Part shown: positions 11,383-22,236 of the stretch, one piece after another | How positions within the stretch are numbered: position 1 is the stretch's first letter | Layout: each line of letters opens with the position of its first letter | NCBI GenBank assembly: GCA_947179485.1 | Contig: OX359247.1 | Coordinates: forward strand, 56,207,131 to 56,271,130 | Source of the DNA: Allacma fusca | Lineage: Eukaryota; Arthropoda; Collembola; Symphypleona; Sminthuridae | Reading direction: 5' to 3' | DNA: 64,000 nucleotides | Notes under the pieces: generated by a model | Database searches by the model: none | Told to the model about the DNA's origin: nothing | What the model saw: the letters and a program-made list of their open reading frames with translations, nothing else | Position numbers and translations under genes: made by a program

Positions 11383-12093
11383 GGTCCCATTTATTCAAAG
11401 AAATTAGTATGCAGTAAATTATTGGGGATGGAGTGGAACCAGGAATAGTCTGCTTAAATTAGAAAGATATAGGTCAAATCGCAATTCCAACCTACATATT
11501 TATGATACACATTTAAATTATTGTATTGAACAACTGAAATGCTAGTAATAAAAATATGCACATATTTGAGGCAAACTTAAAGAAAATTTGTTACTCCGTA
11601 ATTAATACAAAAAAGCTTAAAGCTTTTACTATGCTCCCACGTTCTTTTCTCAGATTTATATTTTTACAAACTGTACTTCATGATTCCTGTTTGAAAACGC
11701 TAGCCTTGGAATTGCGGCATGTCAACAAACACAAGCTACATGTTCATTATGAAACCGCTAGATGTTGAAAAACGTGAAAAACTGTAGCAATGACATAGCA
11801 GGAGACATAATCCAATCCACACTACTGACAGCAGTGGATTTTGGGATTAGGATTGACCGAATAATTTATCAAGTTTTGGATTAGGATTGGGGATTAATTC
11901 GTTTCCATGTAAATAATTGGATTAAACTAATAGATTAAAATGAAAGCATTAAGCCGGGATTGAGGATTAAGGATTAGATTCAAATTTCCACAACACTTGG
12001 ATTGGGATTGGGATTAAATACTTTTTATAAATTTTGTAATCCGGGATTAATTTAATCCCGGATTAATAATCCATTCCCATCCCTGGGTACGAC

Positions 12094-12670
12094 ACTGAGA
12101 TACCCGAGTATGGGTACAATTTTCGAGTATTTTTAGGGTACGGGTTTGACAACTTTGTACCCGAATACTCGGGTATGCGTGCGGGTATATTAACTAACTA
12201 TAGGAATACCGGCATTTCGGGTGCAAATACCAATTTTGCGTACCCGTGCCGAGCAATGAATGGTATACATAGTCATAATGTATCTATATATGTATTAATT
12301 AAACTCATGATATGAAGACAAATGCAAAGAGCAAAGAAAATAATTTTATTACATGAATTAACCAAAATTAATTAATGAACGATCCTACCCTGACAAACAC
12401 GAGTACTGAATCAAATAAAGCGTGTACTCACATGAAAAAAACCATAATGAGATAGTTCCGTTATGCATCCTTCCATTACAAATTTACACATCCCCATTAC
12501 AATTCCATTACAATGACGTGTCCTACGTGATAACTCCACATCGTAACATTAACAAAAGTAGTGCTTCCAGATAATTACATACTTTATCAATAGGAACAAG
12601 AAAATAGCGTATAAACGTATTCGATCAACAGATGCAAGTGTAAATGTTTGAGTGGTACTACCGTTCCTCC
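12094..12670. other. Spacer: TACCCG-rich repeat remnant, then AT-rich sequence
   Basis: Positions 12094-12260 hold repeated TACCCGAGTATGGGTAC-type words, the continuation of a repeat at 7275-7299 that was split by the hAT-like insertion. From 12260 to the end of the minus-strand pseudogene at 12671 nothing is recognised. Confidence 0.5.
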
Positions 12671-14508
12671 TTACCAAAACTTGAACCAGCCTCCTTTTGA
12701 AGCGTGTTTATTTCCACCATTCTTCTTTCCAGGCTTCGAATAATTATGAAATGGTGTCCATCGCTTGACTAATGGTGCTTCGTGATATGCTGCTGCATTG
12801 CGATTGGAGGATGTGACTACATCAATTGTCTGTTTCAATTGGACTCCTGTTTCAGGAAGTGTGCACAATTTTTCCACTAATTCCGCAATCCTCTGAGGTG
12901 CGATCTCTCCTTGAAGAGAACTGCTAGAATTAATAGATTCCTTTAAAATTCTAACTTTGTGGTTGTAATTGTTCTTCATAGACTGCAAGCTATTTACAAC
13001 CTTCCGATCATTCCCTAGTGTTACTTTATCCTGTTCTACTCGAATCAGATGATCCAAATAATCCGCCATAACGTCATTGTAAGGAGTAATAGCATTCCGC
13101 TGGAGAAATGCAACAAACTCTGCACTTATTTGAGTAATGACTCCTTGCTCGCTTTCCAATATCCCTATTTTAGATTCCAGGGAATTAATAAAGACTTTAA
13201 TAGCTGCAACGTTGTTTTCACGATTCGCAAGCAGTTCTTTCACATTTACATCATCCACTAATTTCATTACCTTTGTTGTTTTGTATGTTTGATGCATATG
13301 TTCAAACCAAGGACAATCACACTCGCTACAATAGCGTCCATTAGATGGACCGGTCATGGCAAAGCAGTCAGTTAGTTCCGTCTGATTTTTTGTTCCAGTC
13401 GAAACTCCCCTGATTTCGCAATGTTCGTGGCAAATTTGCTTATAATTCTCCACCGCAACCCCATTGACCCCTCTCAAAATTTCTATGCATTTGGACGCTC
13501 CACAAACGGTTCTGGGATAACCTAAAGGCTCTGCTACCAAGTCAATCGCTGGGATCAACAAACGAGTAGTTAAATCTGCACAAGATTCATCAATTTTTGT
13601 GATCTCGACTTGCTTATCCTTAACCACGGAAATGTTATCCTGAATATTCTTGCTCACATCCGCTAACGGTTTGGTCAATTCCGTAATCAGTTTTCTCGCA
13701 TCGTTCAACGAAATTGTGTCTTTAGTTGTGTGAGGTTTTAATGATTGGATATGAGTGAGTAGGCGGTCTGTTTCTTCAACGGATTTATCCCAGCTTGCAG
13801 AAAAGTTGATTCTGTCATTATCAGAAAATACGATTCCATTCTTGACAGCAGCCAGGAATCGAAATGCTTCGTTGTCCATGCAGTACATCGTGTGTTTTGA
13901 GATAGGAATTTCAACGTCCTTGTTTTCACTGAGTAGACGTTTGAGGGCAGCAAGTGTATCACCTGGTTTGTAGAAGGTGCTCCGAGCGTTAGTGAAGCAA
14001 AACACAATATTTTTGCTAGCATCTCGATGCAAATGAGTGAGAAGCTCTTTAATACAAAATTGGAAGACAATTGTGAGTCTTGCGTTGTTCGGCTTCAACA
14101 AAATGCAGATACCTTGAATTTCCGGCACGTGCGATAGGTGGTCCAGGATCCTCTTAAAATTTTCTTTGTCCTGAGTAATACCTCGGACGTCCCCAATCCC
14201 TGGCGTATCAATCAACCTAACCAGCGTGTCACCTTGTGGGAACGTGTATGATTTCGGGTACTGGGTGGAGGAATTCCCTGCTTGAGCGTCTTCGTTGGTG
14301 TCGTTTCCCATGCTTATGACAACCTCCTCGTAATCGTCGTTGGTTACGGAAAATGAAGTTGGGATGACGGACAGAAGCGTTTTGTTTTCAGCTTCTGTTA
14401 AACTTGAGTATGATAGGTAGTTGACGATTCCATTTATCCAAGTTGATTTTCGCACTCCTGTCTCACCCAGAATTAGAATGTTCAATTCCTTCATTGGCTT
14501 CAACTGTC
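12671..14508 (-). pseudogene. SNTX-like/GTPase paralogue 1, exon 2 (GTPase half, degenerate P-loop)
   Basis: Minus-strand exon encoding the C-terminal half of a large protein, about four residues in five identical by eye to exon 2 of the intact sister at 53858-55713. It holds a P-loop GTPase domain (the DTPGIGDVRG switch-like motif is intact), then a Cys/His-rich putative zinc-binding segment ending C-x-x-C-x-C-P-W-F-E-H-M-H, then coiled-coil-like helices and a basic tail ending GWFKFW. The Walker A motif reads GETGVRKS: the glycine before Lys is Arg (CGA, against GGA in the sister), which should cripple nucleotide binding. The frame itself is open to TAA. The exon begins after a TTTTCAG acceptor at 14509. 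It is called a pseudogene because its first exon is broken by a stop, a frameshift and a 12.7 kb insertion. Confidence 0.85.
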
Positions 14509-14678
14509 CTGAAAATCCAGAATATATACTAAATGTAATTGTTTTCAAGATGCCTCTTTTTACTCGGACCTTGACTTTGCATTCATGAAATGAGGAAGAT
14601 GATGGGGGCACTGGTAACGAGCAATACGTTTACTGAAAACGTTGTGTGTTCAATCTGCTATATTATTAGTTGACTTAC
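14509..14678 (-). other. Phase-1 intron of paralogue 1 (170 bp)
   Basis: The donor is GGTAAGT (intron starts at 14678, minus strand) and the acceptor is TTTTCAG (ends at 14509). The junction interrupts a Gly codon after its first base. The intact sister has its intron at the same codon and phase (55902-55714), which supports both calls. Confidence 0.8.
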
Positions 14679-16332
14679 CAAGTAGTTCGCCTAGAGTTGT
14701 TTCATCTGAACTGCTGAAAAGATTTTCCGTGTAAATCCGAGGAACAGCGGTATGATTATGAATCAGCTTTTCCACTGCCACAGCTGCAATAGAAGTAGTC
14801 ATCAAAGCCGTACTCCACATCCGTTCTGCATTTGAAGCACACCCATTTGTGTACATCCGTTTCACATTTGCCATGGACTGACTGGGGACATCGTAATTCA
14901 AGTAGCGTCCGTTTATTTGGTTTCCTTGCGTAGTACACAATAGAGCTAGACTTGACTAAGCACAACCTATGTGCTCCGGTATAATCATCATGTAAGTCCG
15001 TAGATATGCATTTCCCATTTTTAAAATATTGTACAACCGTGGCTTGATTTCCTTGGGGGCAGAGCTGCGGAGTTATATCTAGATCCACATAAACAAATGC
15101 AGTTAGTTCATCTGGGGTCGTTGCTTGGTGCTGATCCTCTTTCACCTTTCGTTTTTTCGTAAGACTTAGAAAGAAATCCATCTGTTTTGACCATCTTTCC
15201 TTGTCAACAGTTTTGGTTTTAGTTTTCGAAAACAGGATATACACGTCCTTCCCAAAGAAGGGCAGAAGCGCTTTATCCAAACTGGATATCGTATTTGGAA
15301 CAAATGTTACCCCATGTTTGATTACCAGAAGCTTGTAGATGTTAATTTTGTTAGAAACATCGGCAAACTGAACATGAATTGTACTCAAGATTCTAAGGGC
15401 AGAGTTAGGATCTTTCTCATACTTTTGTCTTATATCATGAAGTTCAGATGACTCCGCTCTACAAGATCTTACTTCGACTAATAGATGTAAGAGTTGAGAC
15501 CGAATGTTGGCTTCTGTTATGTCTGCGTTGGACTTAAAATCTTCCAAAATCTTCCTGGTGGTGTTGAGTACACAAAATTCATGATCAACCACATCACCGT
15601 GTAAGTCGTTTAGTTGCTGGTTGGCCTCGCTGATTGCGTCAAACAAAGACACGAACTGGAGAACAGTTCCATGATTTAGGCTCTTCACGACTGTGTGAGC
15701 TTTCATGTGGATCTTGAAATAAGACTTCAATACATCTACAGGTAGCATGGTATATTGCAACTGATTTCTTTTTCCATCATTTACTTTCTGTACGACCGTT
15801 GGTAAATTCTTCATAAGTTCTATTGCTCCGTCAATTTTTAGGGGCAAGTCGCCATCCGGGAGAACGTCCCCGTAAATATTCAACGAGAGTTCCTTTTCAT
15901 TTGAGGACTCCCCTTTGCTGTATTCAACACCATTACTTTGTATCTCTAAATTGGCCATCTTTAATTGCGCAAGGACTGCCCGAGCTACCTGCAAAGTTCC
16001 TTTATTATTTTGGTTTGGAGACTCCGCAGTTATGAATAAGTTGGCTCCCCAGCTGATACCTATGACCACATGAGTAGCCTCTTGTTGAAGCGCATCCAAT
16101 TCAATAAAGTCCTTGAGGGCGTCATTAAATATGCTTAGTTCCTCAACTTTGGTGCAAATATTGTGCATCAGGGTACAACGAACAGCTCTCTTGCTGGACT
16201 TCGCATCCTTAAAGTATCGTCCGGAACCCTCCAATGAAATAAGTCCGGAAAGAATGCTCAACTTCAGTTCACCCTCCACATCCAGTATCTGGAACATATC
16301 GCTGAACTTATCCGAATGGAAGTATTTGGTGT
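14679..16332 (-). pseudogene. SNTX-like/GTPase paralogue 1, 3' part of exon 1 (stop and frameshift)
   Basis: Encodes most of the N-terminal half: the rest of the SNTX-type MACPF-like region, helical FAT-like and thioredoxin-like parts, and a Cys-rich segment (WVCFKCRTDVEYGFDDYF, then C-x-C). Compared with the sister at 55903-57715 it has an in-frame TAA shortly after GSGKADS (near 14754-14758). A small frameshift follows before the last dozen codons (near 14705), after which the frame again matches the sister up to the donor site. At 16332 the coding sequence stops dead at the LTR of the Ty3/gypsy element, in the middle of the Thr codon of SDT. The remaining N-terminus is 12.7 kb away at 29015-29172. 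Confidence 0.88.
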
Positions 16333-16681
16333 TGTGACATACCTATTTGGGGGAATTAGTGTATGTACACATATGAGCCTGTGTGCCTATAATTATACAT
16401 GAACGTAGATTCAGCGAGCTACGAGAGGGGAATCTGTAATAAATGATATGGTTAAGCAGGGCAGTTTATAATGTAGGTATTTATTATGTAACACTTGAGA
16501 GATGATGTTTACACTAGGGCGAGGACACACAGACTGAGGATTCAGCTGTGAGCTGGGCTTATATACCCAGCATGTTACCTACGAGGAGCGGGTAGCGAGG
16601 GAGTAAGATTATTAGGTGGCGAGTAACAATAAGCAGGTTATTATATACACTTATATAACTAAGGATTACATGTATGCCACA
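16333..16681 (-). repeat. 3' LTR of the Ty3/gypsy element (349 bp)
   Basis: In plus-strand reading it starts TGTGACATAC and ends GTATGCCACA, which are imperfect inverted ends of the TG...CA type. It matches 28666-29014 at all but 4 positions. Because the element runs on the minus strand, this is the downstream LTR. It abuts the broken exon at 16332. Confidence 0.95.
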
Positions 16682-17068
16682 CCCCCACACTTACATAATA
16701 CTCAAGTCCTCGTGAGGTAATTAATAAGTATGTAGTATATAACATTTATAATACAGTATTAAATATCTATGAATTCGATTGAGCAGGTCTAATCTAATTG
16801 TAACAATTATTATTAGCGAGTACATTCATAAGTAAATAAATTCATTGTAATATAAGTATAATTAAGTAATAATTCATTAGCTGGAAGAATACATCAGCGA
16901 GAAAATATAAATAATTAATCTTAAAGTAAATCTATATTTCTAAAGTTCTAAAATTCTAAAGCGAGATAATTAATGTCAAGTCAATTGGGATTAGTTAATT
17001 ATATCGGGTCATAAGTTAACAATAAAAAGAGCAAGTCACTTTACTCACGTACAAAATACCAACTAATT
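16682..17068 (-). other. 3' untranslated stretch of the Ty3/gypsy element
   Basis: Very AT-rich, without open frames, lying between the stop of the zinc-knuckle ORF and the 3' LTR. The purine tract GTGTGGGGG (minus strand) next to the LTR is the likely plus-strand primer site. Confidence 0.6.
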
Positions 17069-17610
17069 TTAGCGGCGTTTCGGGTAAGGGCAATGATTCT
17101 TCATGTGCTCTCGGCTTCCACAGTTGTAGCAACGGCGACCTTCACAGTTGCTGGCCATATGTCCAACGTGGGTTAGTACAAGCCGGCACCGAATTGGTCT
17201 GGGTTGTACACATTCTATGAGCGAGGTATGTAGAAGTGGGACATCGGGTATATCATAGTCTGATTCAAAATAGTCACGAGCTGCGGAATTCTCATAAATG
17301 AAATTTTGTAGTCGGAGCAAAGAATTTGCGATGCCAAATTGAGTTCCATGGAAATGGACTAGTCGTTCGTGATGGCGGGGTTCGGGCATGATTCCATCTA
17401 TGTGAATTACGACGTGGTATTCACTTTGAGTATTTTGGATGTGACAGCCTTGGTAACCTTCCAAGGGTCCAACTAGCGGGGATGGAATTTTGAAATTGAC
17501 CCAGATTACGATGTTGTCATCGAGGGTCATGCCATAAGAATTTTCAAATACAGGCAATGTTCTTCCGGAGTGGGATAAATAGGTGCGTTGCACGAATGTT
17601 GGGTTCTGAT
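17069..17610 (-). CDS. Extra 3' ORF of the Ty3/gypsy element, C-terminal part with zinc knuckle
   Basis: The C-terminal part of a reading frame downstream of integrase. It ends with a CCHC zinc knuckle, C-Y-N-C-x4-H-x4-C, preceded by a degenerate half-knuckle (C...H-M-x-x-N-C), and stops at 17069. The region before it (IVIWVNFKIPSPLVG, then H-rich ERLVHFHGTQ) matches nothing I recognise. It is cut at 17610 by the hAT element 17611-19947. The frame resumes exactly beyond the duplicated target, at 19948, so before that insertion this was one frame with 19948-20319. A second nucleic-acid-binding motif outside Gag is unusual for a Ty3 element. It could be an accessory protein or a duplicated Gag-like domain. 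There is no membrane segment, so it is not an obvious envelope gene. Confidence 0.6.
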
Positions 17611-18359
17611 TAGGGTTGGTCATATCGTTACCTATCGAAATATCGTTAACATCGTTATCGTTCACAAAAATAATCCCGATAACGATATGGTAGAACGATA
17701 AAAACGATATACAATATAAATTGAAATAATAATGAAATTAAGCAGTAAACATATTCAATAAGTATTTAATTTATTGAAAGTCACATAATCAATATAAATA
17801 AGCCGAAATAATGCTTCAATTTCAATTATTCACTTTTCAGTCTGTTTAACCGTTCCTTCTAGTACTCGGACTAATCCAATTCTGAATTGGAAAGTTTCGG
17901 TCCATTTCAATTCAATTCACTAATTTTTCGATTTAATTCAAGATGAAACTGAATCGATGGATTCAGTTCATAACATTGAATTAAATTGAATCGTTTCCCT
18001 TGAATTAAAGTTCAAACGATTCATTCTACCCCAAACATTTCAGCAACAGATTTACTGTTTACAAGCTCTCCAGCAGTCATGGGCAATTGGTTTTCCTTGC
18101 CTTTAACATTGACACGAAACTTAAATACAATAACACCTTCCTTATCGCCTTTCCGGGATCATATTTCGCAGTTTTCCCTTATCCTAAAAATAGGTAAATA
18201 TTTGCACCTTCCTTGCCTTTTTTTACCATTTCAAAATGCCTTGTCTAGCCTTAAATTCCCTTGTCGTTGAAAAATAGGATTAAGTAACATGTGGCTGGGC
18301 CTGGGTTAGTTTGCAGTATGATGCAATTATGCATTGAACGTATTTGACATGTGAACAAA

Positions 18360-18620
18360 TTTCAACTTATAACAAATTCGTCTTACGAAGTGACCAAAAT
18401 AATCCTTAAAAAATTTTTGAACAAATTCGGTCGATCAGTTTCAAAGGAAAAATGCATGAAGTATCTACAGATTTAATTTTTACTCACGACGCTGACCGAT
18501 TTCAATTAATAACGAACTCATGCGAATTTTCGTCCTAAACAATGTTAATTTTTTTTTGACGAAATCGGTAAAGTAGTTTTGGAGGAAAACTGTAGGACAT
18601 GCAGACACACGCGCAACAAT
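18360..18620 (+). repeat. Two diverged copies of a roughly 120-bp ACCGATTTCAA-type unit
   Basis: TTTCAACTTATAACAAATTC...GACCAAAATAATCCTTAA...AAATTCGGTCGATCAGTTTC is followed by TTTCAATTAATAACGAACTC...GAAATCGGTAAAGTAGTTTT. A comparable pair of diverged units lies at about 59745-59990. It is an interspersed repeat remnant of unknown class. Confidence 0.5.
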
Positions 18621-18873
18621 ATTTTATAAGAGGTCTGACGCCGCCCTAAAAATGAGTCTCGCAAAGTATGGTTTAATGCTGTGCTAACGTTGTCTTTTCA
18701 GCGTTATGTTTTGAAAATATGTATGGAAAGTACGTCAAATATTTATCTCAATTTCTCGCCGTCAGATGCACTTGCTAGGCAATTTTTGAATAGCCTTACC
18801 TTAATCCTTAGCATAAATTGAACCTTCATATAACCTTGCCTTAAGTACCAAAATTTTAAAGCCTTACTACTTC

Positions 18874-19539
18874 ATTTCTTCGTTCGTACGACCGAGCCTG
18901 CGGTCTGGTGGTGTAGCGAATCTGTAAGGTTGCAGAAGAGCCGGCTTTCGACTCTAGCTCACCCCAAAATAATTTCAGGTCCTTTCTATCTTTCCCTATA
19001 CACTATCGGTATGCAAATGAGGTTTGGAGGCGGCCCTTGACCCCTCCCTTGTCTGCATATCTTCCCTCTCTATCTGTAGCTTTACATTTCATTCTCACTC
19101 TATAGCTATGCCGGGCAGCAGGTGTAGTCCAGCACCGAATGTACTCAACTACCATCGTTGAGGAATGGCTGCAAAGCCCAGTGCCCCTGCTGCTGCGGAG
19201 GTGTGAGTAGTGAGAGAGATGGATGTTGGGTTCTGGGGGATGTTGCAGCTGGATACAGGGCGCACTAACGCTCACTCAACCGAGTGAGTGGTATTACGGT
19301 TGCCTCGGCTCTACTGGACCTGTGCCTACCTGCAAACACAAGGCTTGTGCTCCTTCAGTTCGTCGTGGGATATATTCTCCTTCTATGTTACCTTGCTCTC
19401 TCACCTCCTTAGATTAAGTAAATTAAGGTATATGATTGTTACAAACACAAATACACTTGCAATGTACGGATGATATGGGCTCAGCCCGAAAAGATTCCTG
19501 AATAAAGAATTAATTATTAATTATTATTTCTTCGTTCGT
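18874..19539 (+). mobile_element. SINE-like retroposon with 14-bp target duplication
   Basis: The element body is 18888-19525, flanked by the exact 14-bp duplication ATTTCTTCGTTCGT at 18874-18887 and 19526-19539. Near its 5' end are sequences resembling RNA polymerase III promoter boxes. An A-box-like TGGTGTAGCGA lies at 18909-18919. A B-box-like TTTCGACTC at 18946-18954 differs from GWTCRANNC only at the first base. The 3' end is an AATTATTAATTATT tail. The pattern of box A, box B, body, AT tail and long target duplication fits a tRNA-derived SINE, although about 640 bp is long for one. A fragment in reverse orientation lies at 52772-52845. Confidence 0.7.
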
Positions 19540-19947
19540 TTATGCATTGTGAAGCCTTCCTTCTTCCTTCCCTTTATTGTAGCCGTTTTTGAACGCCTCC
19601 TTTCCTTTTTGCCTTATTCCAAGGCCTTTACCAGGGCAAGGTGCCCATGATTGCTCTCCAGATCCCAATTCAAAAATTTGAACTGAACTGAACTGAATTA
19701 ATTTTTACTGAACTGACATTGAATTGAACGGGTTTCACCACTCCTTCGGTTCAGATGACATTTTCTGGGACATGAAATACGTCAGATGGCCACAGTATGC
19801 AATTTTTGGCTATTCTACCGTAGAACGATATTCAGGTGGCCCGATATATCGCGTGAAATATCCGAGAATTATCGTAGCATATCGTTCCTCCAAATTGAAC
19901 GATATTAACGATAATATCGTATCGTTATATCGGTATGACCAACCCTA

Positions 19948-20319
19948 GTTCTGATATGATGGTCCAGGTCTCGGCGGCTGAACAGGTGAGTGTCGGCTGG
20001 ACTGAGAACCTGTAGATAATGTCGGGGAATGAGCGGGTGGTCCCATATCTTGTAAAGCAGGTAACTGCACAATAGAGATTGACGTAGTAGTGGTCGTCAC
20101 TCGAGGAGCTGGTTTTGTCCATGTAACAAGTGTTGTATCCAATGGTTCCATGACTACTATTGGGATAGTAGTAGGCGGGTTTTTGCACGGTTGTTTTGCA
20201 GGTTTAGTTACCGTCGTGGAAGCAGTTGAAGTTCGCTTATGAGTCGTTGCTCGTGTTGTAGGCGGGGGTAACTTCGGAGTGGGTGCTTTCCCATGTGTGC
20301 CATTGGATTTCCGGGTCAT
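19948..20319 (-). CDS. Extra 3' ORF of the Ty3/gypsy element, Pro/Thr-rich middle part
   Basis: A Pro/Thr-rich, low-complexity frame (TTTTTSISIV, PPTTIPIVV) that runs, across the hAT target site, in frame into the zinc-knuckle part at 17069-17610. Upstream it enters the N gap at 20343. It reads as a disordered linker. Because of the gap and changing frames, its true N-terminus cannot be seen. Confidence 0.5.
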
Positions 20320-20342
20320 TCCTTTATCCTTTGGTTGAGTTA

Positions 20343-20542
20343 NNNNNNNNNNNNNNNNNNNNNNNNNNNNNNNNNNNNNNNNNNNNNNNNNNNNNNNNNN
20401 NNNNNNNNNNNNNNNNNNNNNNNNNNNNNNNNNNNNNNNNNNNNNNNNNNNNNNNNNNNNNNNNNNNNNNNNNNNNNNNNNNNNNNNNNNNNNNNNNNNN
20501 NNNNNNNNNNNNNNNNNNNNNNNNNNNNNNNNNNNNNNNNNN
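20343..20542. other. Assembly gap (200 N)
   Basis: Exactly 200 unknown bases within the extra 3' coding region of the Ty3/gypsy element. The round number suggests a placeholder, so the true length is unknown. Confidence 0.99.
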
Positions 20543-20562
20543 GTTTAGCAGGCTTCGTAAAG

Positions 20563-21557
20563 TCAAATTTCGTTATTCTTGGTCACTGTCAGTGGAAGAA
20601 TGACCGGTGATAAATTCCGGTCAGTTGCACTGAAGGTTCGGCTCTGCCGTCTTAGCAGGGAAGCGTGCATCCGGGCGGAGAGTCTGCGAGTACTTCTGGG
20701 AGCTTCTTCTGGTGTATCTTCTCCATGTTCTGGAGAAAAAATAGTCGCTTCTGTATCCATGAACTCTTCGGGTGGGACAGAAGGGGAAGCTTCTGTTGAG
20801 CTGGACTCCATTGGCTGGTCAGGAGGAGACACTTGACTTGACCCAACTGTGAAGAGGGGTTCATCCACACATTGCTGTGGAGTGTGCTCCGTCGGCTGTA
20901 AAGCTAACCAGGGCTTTGGAGTTGGAGTAGGTATAGAAAACACTGCAGGAGGAAGATGTATTTCCTTTAACAAGGTTTTGGGTTTTGCAGGTATAACTTT
21001 CGGCAGTGGGAAGGCTTTCGAGGGGACTACTGAGTAGTCCTGGAATTGCATAGACAGGGCATCTCCAACGGGCCATGGGACCATCTCAAGCTCATTATCC
21101 TTGGATGGCTTGACTTTGTATTGGTAACGTTCATAAGTCACGGCGGGTTTTAATTTCACTATCGTTGGAGCGGGTTTTGATGTTGCGGGTAATGTCTTTT
21201 TGGCGGGTAATTTACTTTCGGTTGTTGTTGTGCTGTTGTTTTTACTGTAGCACTGGTTGACGGTCGTGCACTGTCACTAGTAAATTCACTAATAGTAGAT
21301 TTTAACTTTTTCTGCTTAGCAAGTAAATGACTGTCTGCAGGTTGTTTTATTTGTCTCTTGCGGGTTTCGAAAAATTGTTTATAGTCTTTTCTAACTTCAC
21401 CTCTAGAGCGAAGTCTACTTCTGATGGAAGTAGATCTGGCGGGTGTCTTTTTAGCTGAGTAAGTCATTATATTCGAAACATTTGCACTAATATTTGGCTG
21501 TATTAATGGCGTGGACTCTACCGGAGGTAGTTCACCTTCTGTAGCCAACTCCTCCAC
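20563..21557 (-). CDS. Extra 3' coding region of the Ty3/gypsy element, disordered part (two frames)
   Basis: Two abutting minus-strand frames. The frame 21159-21557 (132 aa) is basic, with RSRLRSRGEVRKDY and a Lys-rich middle. The frame 20563-21159 (198 aa) is Pro/Ser/Glu-rich, with PPEEFMDTEA and RSTRRLSARMHASLLRRQ. Composition is that of an intrinsically disordered protein and no domain is recognised. They are probably one original frame separated by an indel, since the stop of the first and the start of the second meet at 21159. They lie between integrase and the zinc-knuckle ORF. Confidence 0.45.
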
Positions 21558-22236
21558 CTGGGAATGTTAGGCGGGTTAGGATCGGAGACTGGAGGTTGTA
21601 CTGCAACGGTAAGTTTCAATTTTATCATAAGGGAATTTATACATTTCCATACAATTGTGTACGAAAGTTTCAAGTTCTTCTTCACTAGCATAAGGCATTC
21701 TAGCGGGTTCGGAAGTTGCGGGTAAGCTCATTGAAAATAAGGGCTTGGGGGAGCTTAATCCAAAGGGCGGGACTGTAGTAAATTGAGGTACATTATGTTG
21801 TGGGTATAAGTCTTCGATCGGGAAATTGTCTTCATTTGGCGAAATAGGCTCAGTATTTGATCCTATATATCATATAGTTCTTCAGCTGTGCTTGAGTGCG
21901 TACTGAAGGTGGGAGATACTGGAGCAGTATATGCGGGAATATTTTCTCTGACTGGGAATGTCTGATAAATGTTCGATGAATTTTCTCCAATATCGGGGAG
22001 ATCCTGAACGATCTCGGCGAGGTAGTTCGCAATGGGAAAGGTGAGCGAGACAAACATTGTTCAGCGGGAGGAGTCAAACGTATGGTGGGTGAATTAATTT
22101 CGGGAGAGTTAATTCTTGTTGGGGTAGTGACCTGAGGTCGAAGTATAGGCGGGGAATTAATTTGAGCTACTTCGTTGTCACTGTCGTGTTGCTAATTATT
22201 AATGGGAGTTAAAAATTCTCGGGTTAGTACGGGCAT
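21558..22236 (-). other. Degenerate stretch of the extra 3' coding region
   Basis: Only short frames remain (for example 21850-22077), with the same Pro/Ser/Thr-rich composition as the flanking frames. It is probably the same coding region interrupted by indels. Confidence 0.4.

Larger units (their letters stand above)
7300..12085. mobile_element. hAT-like DNA transposon, TIR CAGGGATGGGAA, TSD GGTACGAC
   Basis: The ends CAGGGATGGGAA and TTCCCATCCCTG form a 12-bp perfect inverted repeat. They are flanked by an exact 8-bp duplication GGTACGAC at 7292-7299 and 12086-12093. GGATTA-rich subterminal repeats occupy both edges: a 41-bp tandem array on the left (7332-7690) and irregular GGATTA/GGGATTA words on the right (about 11822-12075). 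Much of the 4.8 kb is a second transposon (7984-11382). Removing that leaves about 1.4 kb without any transposase, so the element is non-autonomous. Confidence 0.92.
17611..19947. mobile_element. hAT-like DNA transposon, TIR TAGGGTTGGTCATA, TSD GTTCTGAT
   Basis: The 14-bp inverted ends TAGGGTTGGTCATA and TATGACCAACCCTA are perfect. The exact 8-bp duplication GTTCTGAT is at 17603-17610 and 19948-19955. Both edges are filled with ATATCGTTA/CGATAT words (17620-17710, 19820-19935), the subterminal repeats. No transposase is recognised. It sits inside the extra 3' ORF of the Ty3/gypsy element and contains a SINE-like retroposon at 18888-19525. Confidence 0.92.

Noticed and set aside
18888..18960. 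A functional tRNA gene
   Set aside because: Box-like motifs are present, but I see no cloverleaf with paired acceptor stem. It reads as a SINE head.
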